Assembly (NCBI RefSeq): GCF_001485415.1
Contig: NZ_BCMQ01000007.1
Location: forward strand, 124,001 to 188,000
Length of the DNA: 64,000 bases
Direction: 5' to 3'
Source of the DNA: Myroides odoratimimus
Lineage (GTDB): Bacteria > Bacteroidota > Bacteroidia > Flavobacteriales > Flavobacteriaceae
This document shows positions 57,901 through 64,000 of this stretch, piece by piece; the first letter of the stretch is position 1; each line of letters begins with the position of its first letter. The notes beneath the pieces are model-generated. The model did not search any database. It was not told where the DNA came from and saw only the letters and a program-made list of their open reading frames with translations. Made by a program: the position numbers and the translations under genes.

Positions 57901-57997
57901 TATCTCTCACGTAGACGAACTACAAGAGCGTATCCCTATGTCTCTATCCGTTGTAAAAGATGAAGAACGAGGTAGTGAAGTAGTGATAAATTATTAG
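54953..57997 (+). CDS. sbcC: Exonuclease subunit SbcC
   Basis: A 1014-residue SMC-type ATPase, the Rad50 homologue. Walker A GKVGSGKSS is at 35-43; two long coiled coils flank the zinc hook CPLCG (Cys502 and Cys505, at the centre as expected); the signature LSGGQSFQVSLSLALALAE and Walker B NFFFIDEGFGTQD are near the C-terminus. SbcCD processes hairpins and double-strand ends. The gene is intact. Confidence 0.97.
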   Translation: MIPIKLTIEGLYSYQEKQVIDFTSLIEAGLFGIFGKVGSGKSSILEAISFGLYGETERMNSRDNRAYNMMNLKSDRSVIDFEFYNFKDEKYRIYREFRRNSKRFDDVKRGEATLYKDEDGIWVPQKELNIQEVVGLSYENFKRTIIIPQGKFREFIELGGKDRTKMMQEIFGLDRFDLADKTKRLYSSTKESLNLVEGELKSFSQVTTEQIAEQKALHLQETEKFNVLSKTFKEENDSYQKVKAVKDDFEALAIKKVELGSLEVKLPEITAQKNELSQYEQLDKAFSTVLLEQQKTADKAVNREARLAILTKETTELQSQFKKVTDELKVAEQQYAGLEHLKAELYELNLIKEIKKANLAKEALLERYHKGKSFVVDAEKALEGSKLALAQKEIELNTAKTARVDTTMLMAIEAWFGQQSFIHKGIQDVQQHMNALQTELQIVEKDILGLKLKDINHWEQEIEKYRNHFEQEINTIEVELRNHRVAQQLVQYANELHEGQPCPLCGSAHHPHILQGDDVSSAIQQCELRLSDIKDKQERLKKYERKATGLFDKKKLLTTQWQESQQREQHFQQELVSHQQNFVWTVIEKGNEAQFIELKQRAELANKQVESLEAQFATVGKEVEQHRGHVDKFTKELNAIEVEGASLESEIKSKSTQIIRLQIETYLSLEETLLVQQVQQREANVTLVEQRYKDLTNQYQMMSPKLASLQTESNSVQVELNELKVAVDQFNEQIKALLVNHQVQSVEEVRSVLDKQINVVERREQIQAFEVQLEVVRNAVSTLEVKLEGVSFDQEKFAKQQEVITKLELQVKEATEAVAKLAGEIDRLEKDYAKKQNLQKQYDAIEKRVKNLNTLLTMFSGAGFVNYVSAIYLKNLCDMANARFHRLTNNQLSLQLNEANEFEIIDYLNNGKARSVKTLSGGQSFQVSLSLALALAESVQSLSKSDRNFFFIDEGFGTQDSESVNIVFETLSNLHKENRIVGIISHVDELQERIPMSLSVVKDEERGSEVVINY

Positions 57998-58014
57998 TAA
58001 ATCTTATTAGATAC

Positions 58015-58047
58015 TACAGCCCAGTCAGCGATGATTGGGCTTTTTTA
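58015..58047 (+). terminator. Terminator after sbcC, first of two identical copies
   Basis: Stem AGCCCAGTCA (58018-58027) pairs with TGATTGGGCT (58032-58041) including one G-T pair, around a GCGA tetraloop, then six T's. A 31-base stretch (58015-58045) recurs unchanged at 58454-58484. Confidence 0.88.
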
Positions 58048-58090
58048 TGGTATAGTTTTAGTGGCTTAATACATTGATTTATAGTTTGTA

Positions 58091-58121
58091 TTGTTTTTAA
58101 GTAACTTTTAAATTACCTTTG
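58091..58121 (+). promoter_or_regulatory. Promoter of the orphan HTH antitoxin-like gene
   Basis: TTG at 58091-58093, a 20-base spacer and TACCTTTG at 58114-58121, close to consensus, 26 bases before the ATG. Confidence 0.65.
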
Positions 58122-58147
58122 AAGTGTTAAAATAAATTAATAGCACC

Positions 58148-58450
58148 ATGAAAGAAAATAGAGATGTGAAGACTTGGTCACAAGTAAAAGATGAGGTGTT
58201 TGGTGTAGTTGGCGAACCGAAAAGAGATGAGATAGAGAGAGAAGTAGAGACTTTTAAAGTAGGATTATTGCTTAGAAAGGCAAGAGAAGAGAAAAAACTA
58301 ACTCAAGCAGAACTAGCTAGTTTAGTGAATAAGAAGAGAGAATATATCTCTCGAGTAGAAAATAATGGAAGTAATATGACATTAAAGACGTTATATGATA
58401 TTGTAGAAAAAGGATTAGGCGGAAAGGTGACAATATCCATTGAACTATAA
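58148..58450 (+). CDS. HigA-like XRE antitoxin, orphan
   Basis: A 100-residue protein with an N-terminal flexible region (about 1-38) and a C-terminal XRE HTH (about 40-95: VGLLLRKAREEKKLTQAELASLVNKKREYISRVENN), closely resembling HigA-type antitoxins of HigBA modules in which toxin usually precedes antitoxin. Here no toxin gene is adjacent: the 150 bases upstream hold only a terminator and this gene's promoter. It is bracketed by two identical 31-base terminators, as if it were a small acquired unit. It may act as a lone regulator. Confidence 0.82.
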   Translation: MKENRDVKTWSQVKDEVFGVVGEPKRDEIEREVETFKVGLLLRKAREEKKLTQAELASLVNKKREYISRVENNGSNMTLKTLYDIVEKGLGGKVTISIEL

Positions 58451-58453
58451 ATA

Positions 58454-58485
58454 TACAGCCCAGTCAGCGATGATTGGGCTTTTTG
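58454..58485 (+). terminator. Terminator after the antitoxin gene, second identical copy
   Basis: The same stem (58457-58466 with 58471-58480) and GCGA loop as the terminator after sbcC, with 31 consecutive identical bases. It closes the antitoxin gene. Confidence 0.88.
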
Positions 58486-58486
58486 T

Positions 58487-59650
58487 TTATTTTGATGAGG
58501 TAGATTCGATAACTATAAATCTACTCAGTAGAGAGATAGCTAACCCAAAAAAGGCTACTATAGCAAAGGCGGTCTTAAGAGAAGAGTGCTGTGCAATAAA
58601 CCCTATAACTGGTGGCCCTAAAAAGAAACCGATAAAACCGATACTAGTAATTAACGTTAAGGCCTGCTGAGGTGGCATTGTTTTAGTATGTCCTGCTAAG
58701 TTATAACACATGGGTACTACTGCGGATACACCTAAACCTACAATCATAAAAGAGATAATAGTAGTATATACTCCAGGAAATAATACTGAGGCTCCTAATC
58801 CTATAAAAAGGAGGATACCACAGAAGAGTAAAGTTCTCTGCTCTCCAAATCGCCTTACTGTGAAGTCTGATATAAAACGACCACTAGCCATCGCAAACAT
58901 ATAAGCGGTCAGCCCATACCCGATAAGCTGTATAGGAGCATGCGTAACATGCTTCATATATTCACTTGACCAATCTGTCATCATTCCTTCTGCTACCATA
59001 GCGAAGAAAGCTAATAGCCCTAAAAGGACTAAGTTCTTATCAGGTAATTGAAAGCCTTTCTTTTCTGTTAGTATAGGATTATCACTAGTAGTGTCGTTCG
59101 TCTCAGGAATAAGGTATTTAAAAAGTAGAAGAGAAATAATAATCCCTACGGTAGAGTAATAGATAAAATGTTCTAAAGGTGGGACATAGCTACTGATCAT
59201 TTCTGCGCCTAACCATGAAGCAACAAAGCCTCCTATACTCCAAGTGCCATGTAAAGAGCCTATGATTTGCCCTTTATATAGTTTAGAGACCTTAATAGCC
59301 TGTGTATTGATAGAAATATTAGTGATATTACTAATCGCTCCAAATAAGACTAAGTTTACTTTTAATTGCCATAATACCTCCCAATATCCAATACCTACTA
59401 ACAGTACTAAATAAGTTAATAGAAAGAGTAGAGTTGCTTTTTTACTGCCTAATTTCTCTATTATTCTACCAGCTATAGGAAGAGTTATTAAAGTTCCTAT
59501 AGAGATGTATAATAAGACAAATCCCCAAGCAGAGTCATTTACTCCGAAAGCTTCTTTAATAGTAGGAATACGCGATGCCCATGAGGCAGATATCCCTCCA
59601 AAGATGAAGAATAGTGCAGTAACGGCTATGCGGGCTAAGTGTTTTGACAT
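58487..59650 (-). CDS. MFS transporter (YbjJ-like)
   Basis: A 387-residue permease with 12 predicted spans. The opening FGGISASWASRIPTIKEAFGVNDSAWGFVLLY resembles the YbjJ-type branch of the major facilitator superfamily, often annotated as sugar or drug efflux-like. The first cytoplasmic loop IAGRIIEKLGSKKA is the family motif A region. It is convergent with the antitoxin gene. The substrate is unknown. Confidence 0.85.
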   Translation of the reverse strand: MSKHLARIAVTALFFIFGGISASWASRIPTIKEAFGVNDSAWGFVLLYISIGTLITLPIAGRIIEKLGSKKATLLFLLTYLVLLVGIGYWEVLWQLKVNLVLFGAISNITNISINTQAIKVSKLYKGQIIGSLHGTWSIGGFVASWLGAEMISSYVPPLEHFIYYSTVGIIISLLLFKYLIPETNDTTSDNPILTEKKGFQLPDKNLVLLGLLAFFAMVAEGMMTDWSSEYMKHVTHAPIQLIGYGLTAYMFAMASGRFISDFTVRRFGEQRTLLFCGILLFIGLGASVLFPGVYTTIISFMIVGLGVSAVVPMCYNLAGHTKTMPPQQALTLITSIGFIGFFLGPPVIGFIAQHSSLKTAFAIVAFFGLAISLLSRFIVIESTSSK

Positions 59651-59684
59651 AAGGTTTTAGATTGAAGGCAGTAAATGTATAAAT

Positions 59685-59717
59685 AAAAAAACGGTCTGTT
59701 GTTTAGACAGACCGTTT
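59685..59717 (-). terminator. Terminator of the giant AAA+ ATPase gene
   Basis: AAACGGTCTGT (59689-59699) pairs with its complement (59707-59717), loop of 7; on the minus strand seven T's follow. Confidence 0.85.
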
Positions 59718-59726
59718 AGGTGATTA

Positions 59727-62700
59727 TTATTTTTTGATTGCTTTAGCAATGCTTTCTAAGTTTTGGTTGAAGTCCATCAGCTGACCTAATACTTGAGCCA
59801 CTTGATTGTCTTTACCTGCCATACCTAATTTGTTTTGTTTAACAAAGATATCTTTAATATCCTCCCAACGTTTGCGCTCTACATCTGTCAGTCGGTTAGC
59901 TAGTTCTTTTAGTTTAAGTAAGTTTGCTTCTGTATCAGATGTCAAGGTCTGTGATTCGTTCTCATAGTGTGTTAAGATTAACTCATCTATTTCACTATCG
60001 TTCATCAGTGGAACTATCCTACTCATCATCTTATTCATATCACGGTAAGAACCTTGTAGCTTAAAGGCAGGCTCTGTTCTATAAGCATTGTCCATACTTG
60101 CACTTAAGATATATTGCTGATTTACCTTTAGTACAATATCTCTTACTGTGATTGATTTCTTTAATACAGCAGTAAACTCTTCTATCTCCTGCCCACTAAA
60201 GTTCCCTTCTAATGATAAAGATTCTTCTGATTTTGTTTCGATGTGGTTAATCAGTTTATAGAAATCATCTAAAGAGTTACTACTTAACTTTTGTAAATAG
60301 GTATTCTCAGCAATAGCGTTTTCTAATAAACTTAGCTTAAACAAATGCTCTGTACTACCAATCACATCTCCTAAGTTATAGGTGTCAGCACGGTTAGCTA
60401 ACATATCAGGTATCTGAAACTTCTCTCCTGATTCTGTGTATGGGTTACCTGCCATAATGATACAGAATCGCTTACCTCTTAAGTCATAAGTCTTACTCTC
60501 TCCTTCGAAGATACCATCCATCTTACGCTGTCCATCGGCTAGAGATATAAACTTCTGTAGAAATTCAGAACTACAGTGCTGTATATCGTCTAAGTACAGC
60601 ATTACGTTGTCCGCCATCTCAAAAGATAAGTTTATTTTCTTTAGTTCTTCTCTTGCACCAGAAGTCTTAGCTTCTGTAGGGTCAATAGAGGTAATAGAGT
60701 GTCCAATAGTAGGTCCGTTAATCTTAACGAAGTGAAGACCTAAAGCATTGGCTAAGTATTCCATTAGAGTAGTCTTACCATATCCAGGAGGCGATACTAA
60801 TAATAACATTCCCATACGTGCTGTACGTTTGTTATCACCATAAACTCCTATCTGTTTGGCTAAGTTGTTTCCAATTAAAGGAAAGTAAACTTCATTAATC
60901 AGTTTATTACGAACAAAAGAAGTCAGTACACGAGGTTTCAGTTCGTTTACTTTTAATGATTTCTTGTATTCGCTTAGTAACATATCTTTAGTAGCAATAA
61001 AGTCTGTAAACATAGGGACACGCTCAGTCTCGAATACTTCAAGCTTGTGCATATATTCGTGATAGTCTAATGTATAAGTATCTTGTACTATTAAAGTGTG
61101 GTTTCCTTTTAAGTTGTTTAAGACTATAGTGTCAGTACTCTCTTTTAAAGTATAGTTATATTGCTTTTCAAATAACAATAAACAACATGCTTCATCAATA
61201 TACTTTTTATATATAGCAGCTTTAGGTTCATTATCTATATAAGAATACAACCAGTTCTGTATTAAATAAAAAGCATCTAATGTAGATAAGGTAGTATCGT
61301 TAATATCATTCTCAAAGGTTACACTAGCATTCTTTTGTTGTAAGAAAGTAACAAACTGTTTCTTTAATAGAGAAGCTTGTTCTGCTTTTGTAAAGAATAC
61401 TCCTGATGAGAACTCTTCAAAAATATAATGTGCTATGTCTTTCTTGTATGTTAATTCACGCAATGGAGATTGCCATTGTGTATATAACTCCTCTAATTGA
61501 CTAATTATATATTGATAGTTAGTACTGTTAGGGAATACCTTTTGTACAGCGGCAGCACTATTGATATTCTTCAATAAAGATTCTCTTACTTCCGCTTCTA
61601 ATTTATACCAGAATACTTGTGCCGAAACACGAACAGCAGGAGCATACGTCAATATTCCTAATTCTGCTTTTAGTTTCAGTAAGGCTTGTGTAATCTCTAA
61701 TCCGTCAAAGTCGTGTACTCCTTTTAGATATCCTTCAGAGTAGTTCTGTTCTGTTCTAAACTTAACTGCTTCATTAATATCTAATGAAGGATTAGTACGT
61801 AGTTCTTGTATTATTTGATAAGCTAAGTACTCTGCTCTATATACTTCGTTGTTTTCAGAGATGATGTCTTGATTCCATATCTCCTTATAGGCATAGATCT
61901 TATCATTATGAATAGGATAAGTAAAGCTAGTACCTGTTAAGTGATAATACAGAATATCATTACGTCTAACGATAGTAAGGTCTAATGGCTGTTTGTTGAC
62001 TAAGAATTTATGAGTACCTAAACTGATTACATTTTCTCCATCAGCGAATAGGTCTTGTTTATCTCTCAGTGTACGCAGTGCATCTTCTTGACTCGTCTTA
62101 ACGCTGTTCTCTAAATTCTCAGCTTTAGATACATCTCCTAAGTCATTTAATTCAATAACTAATTGACGTACCTTATCGACCATAAGGTCAGTAGAGAAAA
62201 AAGCAAGTATCTCCTCTTTCGTTTTGAAAGAAGAAGACTTATTCTCTATATTTTTTAATATACGTAGACCTATCTGTTCTAACGAACTTGTACGTCTATT
62301 GATCTGTTCAACTAATTGAGTCTTGCGCGTATCAAAAGCTTTAGAAACTTCTTCTCGCTTATCGGCTATCTTTAAGATGAAATCATCGAAGTCAGCAAAC
62401 TTACTCTCCAGTTCTTCTACTTGAACACTTACTTTAGAATGGTATTCGTCACATTTCTCAGGAGAATTAGATAATTCTAAGAAGTTGATAATACTTTGGT
62501 CAAGTAAGGTTAATTGAGCATGAAACTCAGCTATAGACTCATTCGTACGTAGAGAGTCTATCTTTCTCTTCAGTTGAGAGCGCACCTCATTAAGCGAAGC
62601 AAATATTACAGATATCTTCTCTATAATCTTTGTCGCTTGAGTAGTGTCTTCTATTTTTAAACTGTTCAGAATGTCTATCAGCAGTTCTAATTCAGCTGAT

Positions 62701-64000
62701 ATTGCTTTACAGTTTTCATCTATTGCATTAGCATCGATTACCTTGACTACCTCATTTACTTTAGCCTTTTGATCTACTACTTTTTGCTCATAAGGAACGA
62801 GTGCTTGTTCTTTTAGTAAGAAAGCGATTGTTTTATCAGATAGTGATTCATTGGTCTTACCCAATTGCTCTTGATAATTCTCTAAGATAGATAAGTCAAC
62901 ATATTTAGTCTGACGAGTACTGATGACTTCACCTAATAGCTTTCTGTTTTCAGCTAATAGATGTACTAATCCTTCCAGCGTATCACCTTTAGCATTCTTA
63001 ACATTAAAGAGCTGTTTATCTACTTTTGCTTTTAAGTCAGTTAATAGACCAGCGGCTCTCTTGCGTTGCTCTTGTACTTTTTCAAACTCATCTATAGCAG
63101 TATTAGCAATACTTCTAATCTGTTCTAAAGGTTCGTCTAAGCTTTTAGTTTCTTTGGTTCTTATCCAGAAGTAGGAATCTATAATGTCATTTGCTTTCTT
63201 AGCTATATCACCATACAGTCCTTCATACGAATCTTCTTTATCGATGAGGTGGATGATCTCTTGACATTCAGCCATCGCTTTTACGATGTCCTTATTCCCT
63301 ATTTTGTATAAGTGATTCTCTTTTTGTTCCTTATTCTCTATTAATGTAGCAGCATAAGGAGTTTCCCATATCTGTACTACGTGATGTCTTACTGCTTCAT
63401 TCTCTGAGCGAAAGTAGATTAACTTACCATCGTTAAACAAAGTGAAACCACTACATACGATAGGAGTTTCTACTTGTTGTTTGATGATGTTATAAGACAT
63501 CAAGGTATAGATATTGTTCTCTGCTTGATAGAATAGATATAAGTAGTCCTCCCCATTATGAGAAGGAATAGTTCTTACAAACTCTAAATTGTGAACACTG
63601 TTATCAAATATTTTATAATCTCCATTCTGTAAGTAGTATCCATTAGAGAATAAGATACCTTGTCCATCAGGAAGTAGAATACCTGTCTCGTTTAAAGCAG
63701 GTACATTGATAACTTGTTTTGTTCTATTATTAAAGATAAAAGCACGGAAATCCTCTTGGTAAGGTTTAATGCGTATAGCGATAAAGTTACCTAAGTCAGC
63801 GTAGAAGTAATCAGCATCATCTAACTGCTGATCGGCATTCTTTACAGGTTCAGAGTATATTCCTTGTCCATTATCTGTGTTGTCTTCTATTTTAAAAGTA
63901 ATATCACCACCTACTGCTTCTATAAATACCTTGTCTTGTATAGATACGTGAGGGTGTACTCCTAAGCGTCTGTTCTCAAGATTAGTCTTAATCCAATTGA
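59727..64000 (-). CDS. Giant AAA+ ATPase annotated in the family as 'DNA repair ATPase', 5' end outside the window
   Basis: A very large protein. The frame stays open to the right window edge without a stop (codons 63506-63998 translate to ordinary protein), so at least 1423 residues are visible and the start lies beyond 64000. The order is a beta-rich N-terminal region, coiled-coil segments rich in Lys/Glu (roughly 62.0-63.3 kb), a central region, then an AAA+ domain near 60.3-60.9 kb with Walker A SPPGYGKTT and Walker B VMLYLDDIQH, and helical C-terminal domains. No DNA-binding motif or nuclease is visible. The family is large in Bacteroidota; the DNA repair label is from annotation, not shown by sequence. 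Confidence 0.85.
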   Translation of the reverse strand, partial: NWIKTNLENRRLGVHPHVSIQDKVFIEAVGGDITFKIEDNTDNGQGIYSEPVKNADQQLDDADYFYADLGNFIAIRIKPYQEDFRAFIFNNRTKQVINVPALNETGILLPDGQGILFSNGYYLQNGDYKIFDNSVHNLEFVRTIPSHNGEDYLYLFYQAENNIYTLMSYNIIKQQVETPIVCSGFTLFNDGKLIYFRSENEAVRHHVVQIWETPYAATLIENKEQKENHLYKIGNKDIVKAMAECQEIIHLIDKEDSYEGLYGDIAKKANDIIDSYFWIRTKETKSLDEPLEQIRSIANTAIDEFEKVQEQRKRAAGLLTDLKAKVDKQLFNVKNAKGDTLEGLVHLLAENRKLLGEVISTRQTKYVDLSILENYQEQLGKTNESLSDKTIAFLLKEQALVPYEQKVVDQKAKVNEVVKVIDANAIDENCKAISAELELLIDILNSLKIEDTTQATKIIEKISVIFASLNEVRSQLKRKIDSLRTNESIAEFHAQLTLLDQSIINFLELSNSPEKCDEYHSKVSVQVEELESKFADFDDFILKIADKREEVSKAFDTRKTQLVEQINRRTSSLEQIGLRILKNIENKSSSFKTKEEILAFFSTDLMVDKVRQLVIELNDLGDVSKAENLENSVKTSQEDALRTLRDKQDLFADGENVISLGTHKFLVNKQPLDLTIVRRNDILYYHLTGTSFTYPIHNDKIYAYKEIWNQDIISENNEVYRAEYLAYQIIQELRTNPSLDINEAVKFRTEQNYSEGYLKGVHDFDGLEITQALLKLKAELGILTYAPAVRVSAQVFWYKLEAEVRESLLKNINSAAAVQKVFPNSTNYQYIISQLEELYTQWQSPLRELTYKKDIAHYIFEEFSSGVFFTKAEQASLLKKQFVTFLQQKNASVTFENDINDTTLSTLDAFYLIQNWLYSYIDNEPKAAIYKKYIDEACCLLLFEKQYNYTLKESTDTIVLNNLKGNHTLIVQDTYTLDYHEYMHKLEVFETERVPMFTDFIATKDMLLSEYKKSLKVNELKPRVLTSFVRNKLINEVYFPLIGNNLAKQIGVYGDNKRTARMGMLLLVSPPGYGKTTLMEYLANALGLHFVKINGPTIGHSITSIDPTEAKTSGAREELKKINLSFEMADNVMLYLDDIQHCSSEFLQKFISLADGQRKMDGIFEGESKTYDLRGKRFCIIMAGNPYTESGEKFQIPDMLANRADTYNLGDVIGSTEHLFKLSLLENAIAENTYLQKLSSNSLDDFYKLINHIETKSEESLSLEGNFSGQEIEEFTAVLKKSITVRDIVLKVNQQYILSASMDNAYRTEPAFKLQGSYRDMNKMMSRIVPLMNDSEIDELILTHYENESQTLTSDTEANLLKLKELANRLTDVERKRWEDIKDIFVKQNKLGMAGKDNQVAQVLGQLMDFNQNLESIAKAIKK

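Noticed and set aside
57998-58147. Possible toxin gene upstream of the antitoxin-like gene
   Set aside because: The interval has no frame of adequate length on either strand; it is filled by the terminator and promoter.
63503-63503. TTG as start of the giant AAA+ protein
   Set aside because: The frame is open up to the window edge and encodes plausible protein, so the true start lies further upstream.

Overview
The window is a chromosomal segment of a low-GC member of the Bacteroidota, family Flavobacteriaceae. The signs are promoter elements of the form TTG-N19-TAnnTTTG, the Bacteroidota form of RNA polymerase omega, a DUF4835/PorD-like gene, several TonB-dependent receptors, a DUF4249 lipoprotein and lipoproteins with short lipoboxes. 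Protein sequences look Myroides/Flavobacterium-like, but the genus is a guess. I see no insertion sequence, prophage, CRISPR array or rRNA gene.

Layout. 1-2.7 kb: an SPFH/SHOCT protein with a small membrane partner, a YihY-type membrane protein and a DUF2147 protein. 2.7-3.35 kb: a gene-free gap with a structured repeat element. 3.35-8.3 kb: priA, a DUF4375-like gene, a membrane-anchored XRE-type protein, then rpsF-rpsR-rplI. 8.5-13.7 kb: a lipoprotein, a DUF6495-like gene, ligA, a DUF6913-like gene, dapA and a ferritin gene. 13.8-18.7 kb: an apparent operon bamD-rpoZ-coaBC-porD-like-recN with a good promoter. 18.8-23.9 kb: a TonB receptor plus DUF4249 lipoprotein, divergent from a LytS/LytTR two-component pair. 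23.9-32.4 kb, minus strand: monomeric isocitrate dehydrogenase, a Wza/Wzc-type polysaccharide export pair, and kpsF-tatC-lptB (envelope assembly). 32.5-38.6 kb: recQ, a gap with the second copy of the repeat element, idi-PTPS/queD, manA and a small conserved protein. 38.68-39.24 kb: five near-identical tRNA-Thr(TGT) genes in tandem with a promoter and terminator. 39.3-50 kb: cardiolipin synthase, a hydrolase, a large outer-membrane barrel protein, LOG-Crp/Fnr, a MoaF-like lipoprotein, a NYN-LOTUS protein, a DUF1572 protein and dipeptidyl peptidase III. 50-58.5 kb: an AraC regulator divergent from an MFS exporter, a DUF2905 protein, a FrnE-like protein, sbcD-sbcC, and an orphan HigA-like antitoxin between two identical terminators. 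58.5-64 kb, minus strand: an MFS transporter and a very large AAA+ ATPase whose 5' end lies beyond the window.

Most of the window is housekeeping: replication and repair (priA, ligA, recN, recQ, sbcCD, AAA+ ATPase), translation (S6, S18, L9, tRNA-Thr), envelope assembly (BamD, LptB, TatC, KpsF, Wza/Wzc, ManA, Cls) and metabolism. No complete new defence or biosynthetic cluster is visible. The strongest unexplained signals are non-coding: a ~220 bp element present in both large gaps (about 2917-3145 and 35334-35545) with the same internal architecture, an 11-bp tandem repeat inside nested inverted repeats before sbcD, and a 31-bp terminator duplication bracketing the lone antitoxin gene.
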